The translations under genes and the position numbers were made by a program. Shown here piece after piece: positions 8,890 through 17,901 of a stretch of DNA of 64,000 bases; position 1 is the stretch's first letter, and each line of letters starts with the position of its first letter. This DNA comes from Luteimonas sp. JM171 (GTDB lineage: Bacteria; Pseudomonadota; Gammaproteobacteria; Xanthomonadales; Xanthomonadaceae): assembly GCF_001717465.1 (NCBI RefSeq), contig NZ_CP017074.1:2446873-2510872 (forward strand), written 5' to 3'. The notes beneath the pieces are model-generated. The model worked only from the letters and a program-made list of their open reading frames with translations. It did not search any database and was not told the origin of the DNA.

Positions 8890-9231
8890 TCAGTCGTCTT
8901 CGCCCTTCCGGTCGCGCCAGTAGTCGTTGGCCTCGGCAATGATCCGGAATTCGGCGGTGACCATCGCCGCCGCCTGCATCAGCATCTGCGGATCCTCTTC
9001 GTACTTTTCGCGCACGCGCTGCTTGGCGGCGGGATCGCGCTGGATCTCGCCAATCGTCTTCCGTACCAGGGTGATGGCCAGCTGGCGACCTTCCAGCGGC
9101 GTGTCGGTGACCAGGCTTGGAACATAATCCTCCGCGGAGCCGGCTTGCATCGCGTTCTCCGGCCCGGCTGCAAAGGCGGCGGGCAACGCCGCGGCCAGGA
9201 CCAGGGCAAGGGCTGTTGTGGCGTACTTCAT
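8890..9231 (-). CDS. Secreted protein of unknown function
   Basis: This 113-residue protein has a clear signal peptide (MKYATTALALVLAAALPAAFA, cleavage after AFA). The mature part of about 92 residues is acidic and helical, with no cysteines and no motif I recognise. It lies on the opposite strand between rbfA and truB, splitting an otherwise colinear translation block, and is divergent from truB. It should be periplasmic. The signal peptide and intact frame argue that it is real. Confidence 0.7.
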   Translation of the reverse strand: MKYATTALALVLAAALPAAFAAGPENAMQAGSAEDYVPSLVTDTPLEGRQLAITLVRKTIGEIQRDPAAKQRVREKYEEDPQMLMQAAAMVTAEFRIIAEANDYWRDRKGEDD

Positions 9232-9312
9232 GGCTGCGTCCTCCCGATGGTGACCGGCCCAGTATGGCGGGGCCCGTCCCGAGGTCCCTGATCCAGGTCA
9301 GGCGGCAGCACC

Positions 9313-9318
9313 TACAAT
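9313..9318 (+). promoter_or_regulatory. -10 box (TACAAT) 6 nt before the truB start
   Basis: TACAAT ends 6 nt before the truB ATG at 9325, and no Shine-Dalgarno sequence is visible. A start site at the usual distance would fall on the A of the ATG, predicting a leaderless truB transcript. The -35 is weak. Confidence 0.45.
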
Positions 9319-9324
9319 TGCCGC

Positions 9325-10293
9325 ATGTCCCGACGCAATTCCAGCCGTTTCCGCAAACTCGACGGAATCCTGCTGCTCGACAAACCGCAGGGCCCAAGTT
9401 CCAGCCAGGCGCTGCAGCGCGCCCGCCGCCTGTTCGGCGCGGAGAAGGGCGGCCACACGGGCAGCCTGGACCCGCTCGCCACCGGCCTGTTGCCACTGTG
9501 CTTCGGTGAGGCGACCAAGATCGCGGGCGGGCTCCTGGGCGCGCGCAAGGCCTACGACACGGTGGCCCGGCTGGGCGCCGTCACCGACACCGATGATGCG
9601 CAGGGCGAAGTGCTGCGCGAGCGCCCGGTGCCGGCGCTGGACCTGGCCACGATCGACGCCGCCCTGCAAAAGCTGACCGGCCGGCTGATGCAGCGGCCGC
9701 CCATCTACTCCGCGCTCAAGCGCGGCGGCGAGCCGCTGTATGCCAAGGCGCGCCGCGGTGAAGCGGTGGAAGTGGAACCGCGGGAGGTGGACGTCCACGA
9801 ATTCAACCTGCTGTCGGCCAATGACCTGCTGGATGGCGGCGAGCCACTGCTCCGGCTGCACGTGGAGTGTGGTTCCGGCACCTACGTGCGCAGCCTGGTG
9901 CGCGACCTGGGGGAATTGCTGGGCTGCGGCGCCCATGTCGCGGAGCTGCGCCGGCTGTGGGTCGACCCGTTCCGCTCGCCGAAGATGTGGACCTTCGACG
10001 AATTGGAAGCCTTGGCTGCGCGGGGTCGTGACAGCCTGGATGCGTGCCTGCTCCCGGTGGAAGCGGGAATGGTGGCCTGGCCCACGGTGACGCTGGATCC
10101 GGCGCAGGCGCGGAGCCTGTCGTTCGGCCAGGCGGTGGATGGCGCCTTCGCGCCCAGGGGCGAGGTGGCGGTGTTCAACGGGCAGGGGCGGGCGCTCGGG
10201 CTGGGCATGGTGGATGGGGAAGGGTGCCTGCGTCCGCGCCGGCTGTTCTCATGGGCCTGCACCCAGCCCGCGGCCGATCCCCCAGCCTTGTGA
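9325..10293 (+). CDS. truB: tRNA pseudouridine(55) synthase TruB
   Basis: TruB, 322 residues, makes the universal pseudouridine at position 55 in the T loop of tRNAs. The catalytic motif [13 protein letters not shown] places the nucleophile at Asp49. [11 protein letters not shown] at the N-terminus and [23 protein letters not shown] are also family signatures. A C-terminal PUA-like domain (about 250-310) completes the family length. The last codons (TTG TGA) double as the -35 of the rpsO promoter. Confidence 0.96.
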   Translation: MSRRNSSRFRKLDGILLLDKPQGPSSSQALQRARRLFGAEKGGHTGSLDPLATGLLPLCFGEATKIAGGLLGARKAYDTVARLGAVTDTDDAQGEVLRERPVPALDLATIDAALQKLTGRLMQRPPIYSALKRGGEPLYAKARRGEAVEVEPREVDVHEFNLLSANDLLDGGEPLLRLHVECGSGTYVRSLVRDLGELLGCGAHVAELRRLWVDPFRSPKMWTFDELEALAARGRDSLDACLLPVEAGMVAWPTVTLDPAQARSLSFGQAVDGAFAPRGEVAVFNGQGRALGLGMVDGEGCLRPRRLFSWACTQPAADPPAL

Positions 10294-10316
10294 CGGGTCC
10301 GGGCAGCGGATACAAT
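10288..10316 (+). promoter_or_regulatory. rpsO promoter overlapping the truB stop codon
   Basis: TTGTGA (10288-10293) and TACAAT (10311-10316) are separated by 17 nt. The -35 hexamer is the last Leu codon plus the stop of truB. This gives rpsO its own start, about 128 nt ahead of its ATG. Confidence 0.65.
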
Positions 10317-10450
10317 TCACGGGCTTGTTTCAAGCAGTTCCACCGCTCCTGTCAGGGAGCTGGTGGCCATTACCGTACGCGGCGGGCCATGTGGTGCGTT
10401 TCCGGCAGCAACCGGTGCGTTCCTGCAGGCCGCGCATCAAGAGGCACATC

Positions 10451-10711
10451 ATGTCCATCGACAACAGCAAGATCATCGAAGAACACAAGCGCGGTGACAA
10501 CGACACCGGCTCCCCGGAAGTCCAGATCGCCCTGCTCAGCGCGCGCATCGCGCACCTGACCGAGCACTTCAAGACCCACAAGAAGGACCACCACAGCCGG
10601 CGCGGCCTGCTGCAGATGGTCAACCGCCGCCGGCGGCTGCTCGACTACCTCCACCGCAAGGACGCCGCGCGCTATCGCGAGCTGATCGAGAAGCTCGGCC
10701 TGCGCCGGTAA
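10451..10711 (+). CDS. rpsO: 30S ribosomal protein S15
   Basis: S15, 86 residues, is a primary 16S rRNA-binding protein of the small-subunit platform. The motifs [34 protein letters not shown] and RRRLLDYL are diagnostic. Start ATG 10451 is preceded by GAGG (10441-10444); the longer frame upstream is non-coding leader. The leader of about 128 nt is long enough for the autogenous translational control known for S15, although I did not resolve the fold. A terminator separates it from pnp. Confidence 0.97.
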   Translation: MSIDNSKIIEEHKRGDNDTGSPEVQIALLSARIAHLTEHFKTHKKDHHSRRGLLQMVNRRRRLLDYLHRKDAARYRELIEKLGLRR

Positions 10712-10723
10712 ACCGGACCCACG

Positions 10724-10756
10724 CCGCGGCGCAGAAATGCGCCGCGGTTTGTTTTT
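10724..10756 (+). terminator. Intrinsic terminator/attenuator between rpsO and pnp
   Basis: A 10-bp perfect stem (CCGCGGCGCA / TGCGCCGCGG) closed by a GAAA tetraloop is followed by TTTGTTTTT. It lies 13 nt after the rpsO stop and in front of pnp, mirroring the partial terminator and processed leader of the rpsO-pnp operon in enterobacteria. Confidence 0.85.
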
Positions 10757-10866
10757 CAAAGCAGCATTTTCCACGCATCACATTTCCGCGCCGCTGAAGT
10801 CGCGGCCACCCGAGCCAGGCAGGGGCCAGGTCCGGTTCATCGCAAGAGCTTCAAGGAATATCCAAC

Positions 10867-12972
10867 GTGTCGAAAGTTACCAAGAGCTTCCAGTATGGCA
10901 ATCGTACGGTCACCCTGGAGACCGGCGAGATCGCCCGCCAGGCAGGCGGCGCGGTCGTGGTCAAGTGCGAGGGCACCGTGCTGCTCGTGACCGCCGTGGC
11001 CAACAAGACTGCGCGTGAAGGGCAGGATTTCTTCCCGCTGACCGTCGATTACCAGGAGAAGTTCTACGCAGGCGGGCGCATCCCCGGCGGTTTCTTCAAG
11101 CGCGAAGGCCGCGCCACCGAGAAGGAAACCCTGATTTCCCGCCTGATCGACCGCCCGATCCGTCCGCTGTTCCCCGACGGTTTCCGCAACGAGGTGCAGG
11201 TCATCGCCACGGTGATGTCGCTGAACCCGGAAGTGGACGGTGACATCCCGGCGCTGATCGGCGCTTCTGCCGCCGTCGCCCTCACGGGCGCGCCCTTCGC
11301 CGGCCCGATCGGCGCGGCCAAGGTTGGCTACAAGGACGGCCAGTACCTGCTCAACCCGACCACTACCGAGCTCGAGGATTCGGACCTTGAACTGGTCGTG
11401 GCGGGCACGAAGGACGCCGTGCTGATGGTGGAATCGGAGGCCAATGAGCTGTCCGAGGAAGTGATGCTGGGCGCGGTGATGTTCGGCCACCAGCAGATGC
11501 AGGTGGCCATCGATACCATCAACGAGCTGGTTGCCGAAGCGGGCAAGCCGAAGTGGGAGTGGGAAGCCCCGGCGCCGAGCGAAGGCCTGGTGGACACCCT
11601 GCGCAACGCCATCGGCCAGGGCCTGAACGAGGCCTTCAAGATCAGTGACAAGCTGGTCCGCCGCGACACCATCTCGAACCTGCGCAAGCAGATCCTCGAG
11701 ACCCTGGCCCCGGAGGCCGAGGAAAAGTCCTGGACCGAGGGCGAGCTGGCCAAGCAGTTTGGCGAGCACGAGTACCAGACCATGCGCCGCTCGGTGCTGG
11801 AGACCAAGGTGCGCATCGACGGCCGCGCGCCGGACGAAGTGCGCCCGATCACCTCCAAGGTGGGCATCCTGCCGCGCGTGCACGGATCGGCCCTGTTCAC
11901 CCGCGGCGAGACCCAGGCGATCGTGGTCACCACCCTGGGCACCGCCCGCGACGGCCAGATCATCGACGCCGTTGGCGGCGAGTACAAGGAACACTTCCTG
12001 TTCCACTACAACTTCCCGCCTTACTCGGTGGGCGAGGCCGGCCGCATGATGGGCCCCAAGCGCCGTGAAATCGGCCACGGCCGCCTGGCCAAGCGCGGCG
12101 TGCTGGCCGTGATGCCGACCATGGAAGACTTCCCGTACACCATCCGCGTGGTGTCGGAGATCACCGAATCCAACGGCTCCTCGTCGATGGCTTCGGTCTG
12201 CGGCGCCTCGCTGGCGCTGATGGATGCGGGCGTGCCGATCAAGGCGCCAGTGGCGGGTATCGCCATGGGCCTGGTGAAGGAAGGCGACGACTACGTCGTG
12301 CTCTCCGACATCCTCGGCGACGAGGACCACCTGGGCGACATGGACTTCAAGGTGGCCGGTACCGAGAACGGCGTGACCGCCCTGCAGATGGACATCAAGA
12401 TCGAGGGCATCACCGAGGACATCATGAAGGTGGCGCTTGACCAGGCCAAGCGTGGCCGGCTTCACATCCTGGGCGAGATGGCCAGTGCGCTGACCGCGCC
12501 GCGCCAGGAACTGAGCGAGTACGCCCCGCGCCTGCTGACCATCAAGATCCATCCGGACAAGATCCGCGAGGTGATCGGCAAGGGCGGTGCCACCATCCAG
12601 GGCATCACCAAGGAGACCGGCACCCAGATCGACATCCAGGACGACGGCACCATCGTCATCGCCTCGGTCAACGCGGCTGCCGCGCAGGCCGCCAAGGACC
12701 GCATCGAGCAGATCACCTCGGACGTGGAGCCGGGCCGGGTCTACGAGGGCAAGGTGGTCAAGATCATGGACTTTGGTGCGTTCGTGACGATCCTGCCGGG
12801 CAAGGATGGCCTGGTACACGTCTCGCAGATCTCCTCCGAGCGCGTGGAGAAGGTGTCCGACAAGCTCACCGAAGGTGACGTGGTCATGGTCAAGGTGCTG
12901 GAAGTCGACAAGCAGGGCCGGATCCGCCTGTCGATGAAGGCCGTGGAAGAGGGCGAGGGCGCGGAAGGCTGA
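10867..12972 (+). CDS. pnp: Polyribonucleotide nucleotidyltransferase (PNPase)
   Basis: PNPase, 701 residues, is the phosphorolytic 3'-to-5' exoribonuclease and degradosome partner of RNase E. Two RNase PH-like cores (about 10-230 and 310-545) are followed by a KH domain (about 553-615, [19 protein letters not shown]) and an S1 domain (about 620-690, [19 protein letters not shown]). The start is GTG 10867, with AAGGAA 8 nt upstream. The 155-nt leader carries a terminator hairpin; in enterobacteria the pnp leader is cleaved by RNase III and autoregulated. Confidence 0.97.
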   Translation: MSKVTKSFQYGNRTVTLETGEIARQAGGAVVVKCEGTVLLVTAVANKTAREGQDFFPLTVDYQEKFYAGGRIPGGFFKREGRATEKETLISRLIDRPIRPLFPDGFRNEVQVIATVMSLNPEVDGDIPALIGASAAVALTGAPFAGPIGAAKVGYKDGQYLLNPTTTELEDSDLELVVAGTKDAVLMVESEANELSEEVMLGAVMFGHQQMQVAIDTINELVAEAGKPKWEWEAPAPSEGLVDTLRNAIGQGLNEAFKISDKLVRRDTISNLRKQILETLAPEAEEKSWTEGELAKQFGEHEYQTMRRSVLETKVRIDGRAPDEVRPITSKVGILPRVHGSALFTRGETQAIVVTTLGTARDGQIIDAVGGEYKEHFLFHYNFPPYSVGEAGRMMGPKRREIGHGRLAKRGVLAVMPTMEDFPYTIRVVSEITESNGSSSMASVCGASLALMDAGVPIKAPVAGIAMGLVKEGDDYVVLSDILGDEDHLGDMDFKVAGTENGVTALQMDIKIEGITEDIMKVALDQAKRGRLHILGEMASALTAPRQELSEYAPRLLTIKIHPDKIREVIGKGGATIQGITKETGTQIDIQDDGTIVIASVNAAAAQAAKDRIEQITSDVEPGRVYEGKVVKIMDFGAFVTILPGKDGLVHVSQISSERVEKVSDKLTEGDVVMVKVLEVDKQGRIRLSMKAVEEGEGAEG

Positions 12973-12990
12973 GCCTTCCCCCAGCCGGAA

Positions 12991-13025
12991 AAAGAAAAAG
13001 GCGGGCCATGGGCCCGCCTTTTTTA
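12991..13025. terminator. Bidirectional intrinsic terminator after pnp
   Basis: The stem AAAGGCGGGCC / GGCCCGCCTTT (12997-13021) is flanked by an A-rich arm on one side and a T tract on the other, so it should work in both directions. It ends the pnp operon on the plus strand and the small gene at 13061-13219 on the minus strand. Confidence 0.85.
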
Positions 13026-13060
13026 TGAGTGCGTTCGTGCTGCAGCAGCGTGGTGCCTGG

Positions 13061-13219
13061 TCAGCGGATGCGGAAGCGCATCGGGCGCCTGCGGGCAGCG
13101 TATCCCTGGCTCAGGTAGCTGCGTGCGCGCTGGCGACGGCCCGGGCGGGCCTCAATGGCGGATTCCGGACGATGATTGGCAGGGGCGGCGGAAGCGTGGA
13201 CGGCGGGCGACAGTTGCAT
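13061..13219 (-). CDS. Small basic protein of unknown function (52 aa)
   Basis: ATG 13219 opens a 52-residue frame rich in Arg (about a quarter of the last 25 residues), ending YAARRRPMRFRIR. No domain, signal peptide or membrane segment is visible. Its reality rests on expression signals. A 17-nt-spaced promoter (TTGAAC / TACAAT on the minus strand) lies upstream, and an AGGAGG ribosome-binding site follows (13232-13237, 12 nt from the ATG, a little long). The bidirectional terminator at 12991-13025 lies just past the stop. The composition suggests nucleic-acid or ribosome binding, but this is speculative. A processed or regulatory RNA is the main alternative. Confidence 0.55.
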   Translation of the reverse strand: MQLSPAVHASAAPANHRPESAIEARPGRRQRARSYLSQGYAARRRPMRFRIR

Positions 13220-13264
13220 CTCTATATTGAGCCTCCTTTGCAAGTGGTTGAATTGACAGGTTTA

Positions 13265-13293
13265 ATTGTACCTGAATAGGGGGATTTGTTCAA
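13265..13293 (-). promoter_or_regulatory. Promoter of the small basic protein gene
   Basis: On the minus strand TTGAAC (13293-13288) and TACAAT (13270-13265) are 17 nt apart, with a start near 13258 and a leader of about 39 nt containing AGGAGG. The surrounding 80 nt are strikingly AT-rich for this genome. Confidence 0.65.
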
Positions 13294-13401
13294 CCTGCGG
13301 GCGTGGCCCGCTCGCAGAGGTTGCCGGCCATTATCCAGTCAATGGCGCCGCCGGCCCGGCTATACTCCCGCGACCTCTTCCGCGCCGTGCCAGGAGCTGC
13401 A

Positions 13402-14025
13402 ATGAAGACCACTGTCGTCGCCTCGTCGTTGGTGCTGTGCCTCCTCGTGCCCCTGGGCGGATGTGCGGGCAATGCGTCCCAGCCCAGCGCATCCCCGGCG
13501 ATTGAAGCCGCCTCCGCGCAGCCTGCCAGCACCAGCGAAGAGGTGGTGGAAGCGGAGATCGCCTGGGAGGGGCAGGTGACCGCGGTGGACGTGGGAGAGC
13601 GCCTGGTCACGCTCCGCGACGGGCAGGGCGAAGAGCGCACCTTCCGCATCGAGGAGCAGGTGCAGCGCCTCGACACCATGGAGGTCGGCGATCGCGTGCA
13701 GGTGTACTTCCAGCGGGCGCTTGTATTTGACATGCAGCCGGCCGGCAGCGCCGAGCCCGGCGCCTATATCTGGGAAGACGCCCAGCATCCGGACCCTGAG
13801 CGGCCGGGCGTGATCGACCGCGAACTGGTGGTGGTGCTGGCGCCCCTGGTGGCCATCGACACGTCCGCGCACACCCTCTCGGTGCGGGCGCCCAACGGCG
13901 AGATCCACGTGCTGGAGGTCCGCGAACCGCGGCACCAGCAGGCGCTGCCGTCGCTGGAGGTCGGCGACCTGCTCGAGATCCAGTTCCGCCGCGTGCTGGC
14001 CGTGCGGGTGCTGCCGGAAAATTGA
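13402..14025 (+). CDS. Lipoprotein of unknown function
   Basis: This 207-residue protein starts at ATG 13402 behind AGGAG. A signal peptide ends in a lipobox (PLGGC, Cys about residue 20), a Ser/Ala-rich tether follows (21-45), and then come two similar beta-rich halves. Each half has a pattern of 'V..VD...R.VTLR...G....F.I...V..LD..EVGD.V.V.F.RAL...' (about 52-112 and 140-205). This duplicated beta-barrel pattern suggests an OB-like or preprotein-type repeat, but I do not recognise the family. A TATACT box at 13361-13366 probably belongs to its promoter. The convergent neighbour is a GntP permease. Confidence 0.75.
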   Translation: MKTTVVASSLVLCLLVPLGGCAGNASQPSASPAIEAASAQPASTSEEVVEAEIAWEGQVTAVDVGERLVTLRDGQGEERTFRIEEQVQRLDTMEVGDRVQVYFQRALVFDMQPAGSAEPGAYIWEDAQHPDPERPGVIDRELVVVLAPLVAIDTSAHTLSVRAPNGEIHVLEVREPRHQQALPSLEVGDLLEIQFRRVLAVRVLPEN

Positions 14026-14026
14026 T

Positions 14027-14050
14027 CCGCCGGTGACGCCGCGCCGGCGG
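14027..14050. terminator. Hairpin between convergent genes
   Basis: A 7-bp stem (CCGCCGG / CCGGCGG) with a 10-nt loop sits exactly between the lipoprotein gene and the GntP gene. There is no T tract, so it is only a weak terminator candidate. Confidence 0.35.
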
Positions 14051-15448
14051 TCAGACCCAGCCGGTGAGGTAGTGGAGCCCGATCATCACGAACACCACCG
14101 AGGTGCTGATGACGGTGATGGCGAAGATGTCGCCGTAGGACTGGCGGTGGCTGAGGCCCGTGACCGCGAGCAGCGTGATGACGGCGCCGTTGTGCGGAAG
14201 CGTATCCATGCCGCCTGATGCCATCGCGGCGATGCGATGGAGCACGTCCATCGGGATGCCGGCGGCCTCGGCGTTGGCGATGAAGCTGTCGGCCATGGCT
14301 GCCAGCGCAATGCTCATGCCGCCGGAGGCGGATCCGGTGATGCCGGCCAGCGCCGTCACGGTCACCGCCTCGTTGACCAGCGGGTCGGGAATGGCGTTGA
14401 GGGTGTTGGCCACCAGCATGAAGCCGGGCAGGGCGGCGATCACAGCCCCGAAGCCGTACTCCGATGCGGTGTTCATCGAAGCCAGCAGGGCGCCGCCGAT
14501 TGCCGCCCGCGTGCCCTCGGCGAACCTGGCGGTCACCGGCTTCCAGGCCAGCAGGAGCACCGCCAGGATGCCGACCAGCAGGGCGCCCTGGACGGCCCAG
14601 ATCGCGGCCACGCGTGATACCTCCTGCACGATCAGCTCCGCTTCGCCCATCGAGGAGGGGTTGAACGCGACGGTGTTGCCGTACAGGCCCGGGATGATCC
14701 GGGTGAACACCATGTTCGACACCCCCACGAGCACCAGCGGGAGCAGCGCCACCAGTGGATGGGCGAGGTGCTCCCCGGCAAAAGGCTCCGGCTCGTTGAG
14801 CAGGTTCTCGCCATAGCCTTCGCCCGCCTGCACGGCCTTGCGACGCCGCCACTCCAGCCAGGCCATGCCGCCGGCAAAGATCAGTACCGAGCCCACCGTG
14901 CCCAGTACCGGCGCGGCCCAGGAGTCGGTGCCGAAGAAGGCGGTGGGGATGATGTTCTGGATCTGCGGCGTGCCCGGGAGAGCCATCATCGTGAAGGTGA
15001 AGGCGCCCAGTGCGATGGTCCCCGGGATCAACCGTTTGGGGATGGCCGCCTGGCGGAACAGTTCAGCCGCAAACGGATACACGGCGAATACCACCACGAA
15101 CAGCGACACGCCGCCGTAGGTCAGCAGGGCGCACACGGTGACGATCGAGAGCATCGCCCGCTGCGGCCCGAACAGGCGGATGGTCGCCGCCACGATCGCC
15201 TTGGAGAACCCCGAGATCTCGATCAGCTTGCCGAAGACCGCGCCCAGCAGGAACACCGGGAAGTAGAGCTTGAGGAATCCGACCATGCGATCCATGAACA
15301 GGCCGGTGAACATGGGCGCCACCAGGTCCGGGTCGGTCAGCAGCACTGCTCCCATCGCCGCCACCGGCGCGAACAGGATCACGCTGTGGCCCCGGTAGGC
15401 CACGTACATCAGGAAGCTCAGCGCGCCGAGCACGATCAGCAGGGACAT
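14051..15448 (-). CDS. GntP-family proton/organic-acid symporter
   Basis: This 465-residue, strongly hydrophobic protein has about 12-14 membrane segments. Motifs of the gluconate:proton symporter family are visible: GKLIEISGFSKAIVAATI (about 95-112), LTYGGVSLFVVVFAVYPFA (about 130-148) and SASGGMSIALAAMADSFI near the C-terminus. It should import a sugar acid or short hydroxy-acid across the inner membrane. The start ATG 15448 gives a normal hydrophobic N-terminus (MSLLIVLGALSFLMYVA); the upstream extension of the frame is not membrane-like. It is divergent from a TonB-dependent receptor 176 nt away, suggesting outer- plus inner-membrane uptake of one substrate. The substrate is unknown. Confidence 0.85.
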   Translation of the reverse strand: MSLLIVLGALSFLMYVAYRGHSVILFAPVAAMGAVLLTDPDLVAPMFTGLFMDRMVGFLKLYFPVFLLGAVFGKLIEISGFSKAIVAATIRLFGPQRAMLSIVTVCALLTYGGVSLFVVVFAVYPFAAELFRQAAIPKRLIPGTIALGAFTFTMMALPGTPQIQNIIPTAFFGTDSWAAPVLGTVGSVLIFAGGMAWLEWRRRKAVQAGEGYGENLLNEPEPFAGEHLAHPLVALLPLVLVGVSNMVFTRIIPGLYGNTVAFNPSSMGEAELIVQEVSRVAAIWAVQGALLVGILAVLLLAWKPVTARFAEGTRAAIGGALLASMNTASEYGFGAVIAALPGFMLVANTLNAIPDPLVNEAVTVTALAGITGSASGGMSIALAAMADSFIANAEAAGIPMDVLHRIAAMASGGMDTLPHNGAVITLLAVTGLSHRQSYGDIFAITVISTSVVFVMIGLHYLTGWV

Positions 15449-15624
15449 GTCATCCGGTCCAGCGAAAGGCGGCCGCCAGTGTCCCTGCGCACCCGGGGCG
15501 CTCACATTGTCCGAAGGTACAAGTGCTGCCTTCCGCACCGCCCGCCTAGGCTTGCAGCGTGGCCGCAATGGCCGTGGCGCGCCCTGCCGGGCGCAACATC
15601 CGCAGACCCGTGGGGAGAGATTCG

Positions 15625-17889
15625 ATGAAGCGCAACATTCTGAGCGTGGCGGTGGTACTGGGCATGGCGTCGCTGGGCGCGCATGCACAGGAACAGGAAA
15701 CGTCCGCGCCCGCCGGGCAGCAGGTGCAGGCCACCACGCTCGACGGCGTCACCGTCACTGCGCGCCGGCGCACCGAGTCCATCCAGGACGTACCGGTGGC
15801 GGTCAGCGCGTTCGGCGAGGAGCAGCTGCGCGATCTCCAGGCCCAGGACGTCAGCGGCCTGCAGGGCGCGGTGCCCAACCTCAACATCGTCCCGGGCCGC
15901 GGCTCCTCGAACACCGTCAACGTGTTCATCCGCGGCATCGGCCAGCCCGATTCGCTGCAGACCTTCGACCCGGGCGTGGGCATGTACGTGGACGACGTGT
16001 ACTACTCGCGCATCAACGGCGCGCTGTTCTCGCTCTTCGACGTCCAGCAGATCGAAGTGCTGCGCGGCCCGCAGGGGACGCTCTACGGCAAGAACTCCAC
16101 GGGTGGCGCGATCAAGGTCAGCACCAAGAACCCCTTCGACGACCAGGGCGCGGCGGTGGAGTCTGGCGTGGGCAGCTTCGGCCGCACCGACATGCGCGCA
16201 TACCTTGGCGAACAGCTCAGTGACGCCGTGGCATTCAGCCTTGCCGGCGCATGGCTCAAGAACGACGGCTATGTGGAGGATCCGGCGACCGGCGAGGAGT
16301 ACAACGGGGAGGACACCATCGCTCTGCGGGGCAAGCTGGCGCTGGAGCCCAGCGACAGCTTCCGTGCCACGCTCTCGGCCGACTTCACCCGCCAGGACAA
16401 CGCATTGACGCTCGGTCATCCGACCGCGCCCCTGATCCGCACCGAACTGGCATTCGGTCCGGTCGTGCTCCTCGATCCGGACCCGGACTACGACTTCCGC
16501 ACCCGTACCTCGTTCCGTCCCGACCAGGGCCAGGAGATGACCCACAAGGGCGTGAGCGCCAACCTGGAGTGGGATTTCAACAGCCAGTGGGGGCTCAAGA
16601 GCATTACCGCCTGGCGCAAGCTCGACACCAGCTCCTTCATCGACATCGACGCCTCGGAATGGGAGCTGGGCGACGTGCTGGTGGAAGTGGACCAGGAACA
16701 GTTCAGCCAGGAACTGCAGCTGCAGTACGACAACGGGGGCAACCTGCAGGCGATCTTCGGCGCCTACTACATGCAGGAGGTGCTACCGTCCTACCAGGAG
16801 GCCTACGCCAGCGACTTCTTTGGCCTTGCAGGCGAGCCGATCGCCTTCCTGCGCACGATCGATGACGATCTGGAGACGACCAGCGTCGCTGCGTTCGCCC
16901 ACGTCACCTGGGAATTCGTCCCAACCTGGACGCTTGCGGCCGGGCTGCGCTACTCGCGCGACGAGAAGGATTACTGGCGCACCACCAGCACGTTCTGGGC
17001 GCCGGTGATGGCGGCGCTCAATGAAACGGTCGCTTTCAGCGGCAAGCAGAGCTGGGATGCATGGACGCCCTCGCTGAGCCTGCAGAAGGCCTTCAGCGAC
17101 AACCTGATGGGCTACGTCTCGGCCAACCGCGGCTTCAAGTCGGGCGGGTTCAATGGCCGCGCCAACACCGTGCTGGAAACCACTTCCGCGGTGTTTGACC
17201 CAGAATTCGTCTGGACCTACGAGGCGGGGCTGAAGATGAGCTCGGCCGATGGCCGGCTGAGCGCGAACGTGGCCGCCTTCCACAGCAGCTACAAGGATTT
17301 CCAGGCCCGCGTATCCGAGGTGCTGAACCCCGATGCGCCGGTCCCCACGTTCTCGTTCCCGGTGCTCAACGCGGCGGAGATGGAGATCAACGGCTTCGAG
17401 TTCGAGGGCGTGGCCCTGCTGGGCGAATCCACCCGCCTCAGCGGCCAGGTCAGCTGGATGGACGCCAGCTACGAATCCTTCGAGGACCTGCGCACCACCG
17501 ATCCCAACAACCCGGCCTACGACCCGACCCTGCACGAGCACGTGCCGTTCTCCCCGGACTGGAGTGCCCGGATCGCCCTGCAGCACGGCTTTGACCTGGG
17601 TGGCAACGGCACCCTGACCGTGGGCGGTGACGTCGCCTACCGCGGCGACACGTGGCTGTCGGTGGACAACCGCCCGGGCCTGATGCAGGACGCATACACC
17701 ACGGCAGGGCTGTTCACCGCCTGGGACTCGCCCCAGTACGCGTGGCAGATCCGCGCCGGGGTGCGCAACCTCACCGACGAGCTGTACAAGGTGGAAGGCC
17801 AGGAGTTCTCTTCCGTGGCCAACATCCAGACCGCGTACTATGCGCCGCCGCGCAACTGGTACCTCACGGTCCGCCGCAACTTCTTCTGA
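15625..17889 (+). CDS. TonB-dependent outer-membrane receptor
   Basis: This 754-residue protein has a signal peptide (MKRNILSVAVVLGMASLGAHA) and a TonB-box-like LDGVTVTARRR near residues 38-48. A plug domain (about 55-165) carries VFIRGIGQPD and EVLRGPQGTLYGKNSTGGAI, and a 22-strand-type barrel ends in the classic aromatic C-terminus (WYLTVRRNFF). The start ATG 15625 follows GGGGAGAGA. Such receptors use TonB energy to import large or scarce ligands; this subclass in Xanthomonadaceae often serves plant-derived carbohydrates or aromatic compounds. The divergent GntP permease hints at a sugar acid, but the ligand cannot be read from the sequence. Confidence 0.93.
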   Translation: MKRNILSVAVVLGMASLGAHAQEQETSAPAGQQVQATTLDGVTVTARRRTESIQDVPVAVSAFGEEQLRDLQAQDVSGLQGAVPNLNIVPGRGSSNTVNVFIRGIGQPDSLQTFDPGVGMYVDDVYYSRINGALFSLFDVQQIEVLRGPQGTLYGKNSTGGAIKVSTKNPFDDQGAAVESGVGSFGRTDMRAYLGEQLSDAVAFSLAGAWLKNDGYVEDPATGEEYNGEDTIALRGKLALEPSDSFRATLSADFTRQDNALTLGHPTAPLIRTELAFGPVVLLDPDPDYDFRTRTSFRPDQGQEMTHKGVSANLEWDFNSQWGLKSITAWRKLDTSSFIDIDASEWELGDVLVEVDQEQFSQELQLQYDNGGNLQAIFGAYYMQEVLPSYQEAYASDFFGLAGEPIAFLRTIDDDLETTSVAAFAHVTWEFVPTWTLAAGLRYSRDEKDYWRTTSTFWAPVMAALNETVAFSGKQSWDAWTPSLSLQKAFSDNLMGYVSANRGFKSGGFNGRANTVLETTSAVFDPEFVWTYEAGLKMSSADGRLSANVAAFHSSYKDFQARVSEVLNPDAPVPTFSFPVLNAAEMEINGFEFEGVALLGESTRLSGQVSWMDASYESFEDLRTTDPNNPAYDPTLHEHVPFSPDWSARIALQHGFDLGGNGTLTVGGDVAYRGDTWLSVDNRPGLMQDAYTTAGLFTAWDSPQYAWQIRAGVRNLTDELYKVEGQEFSSVANIQTAYYAPPRNWYLTVRRNFF

Positions 17890-17901
17890 CCCGCGGCGTG
17901 A

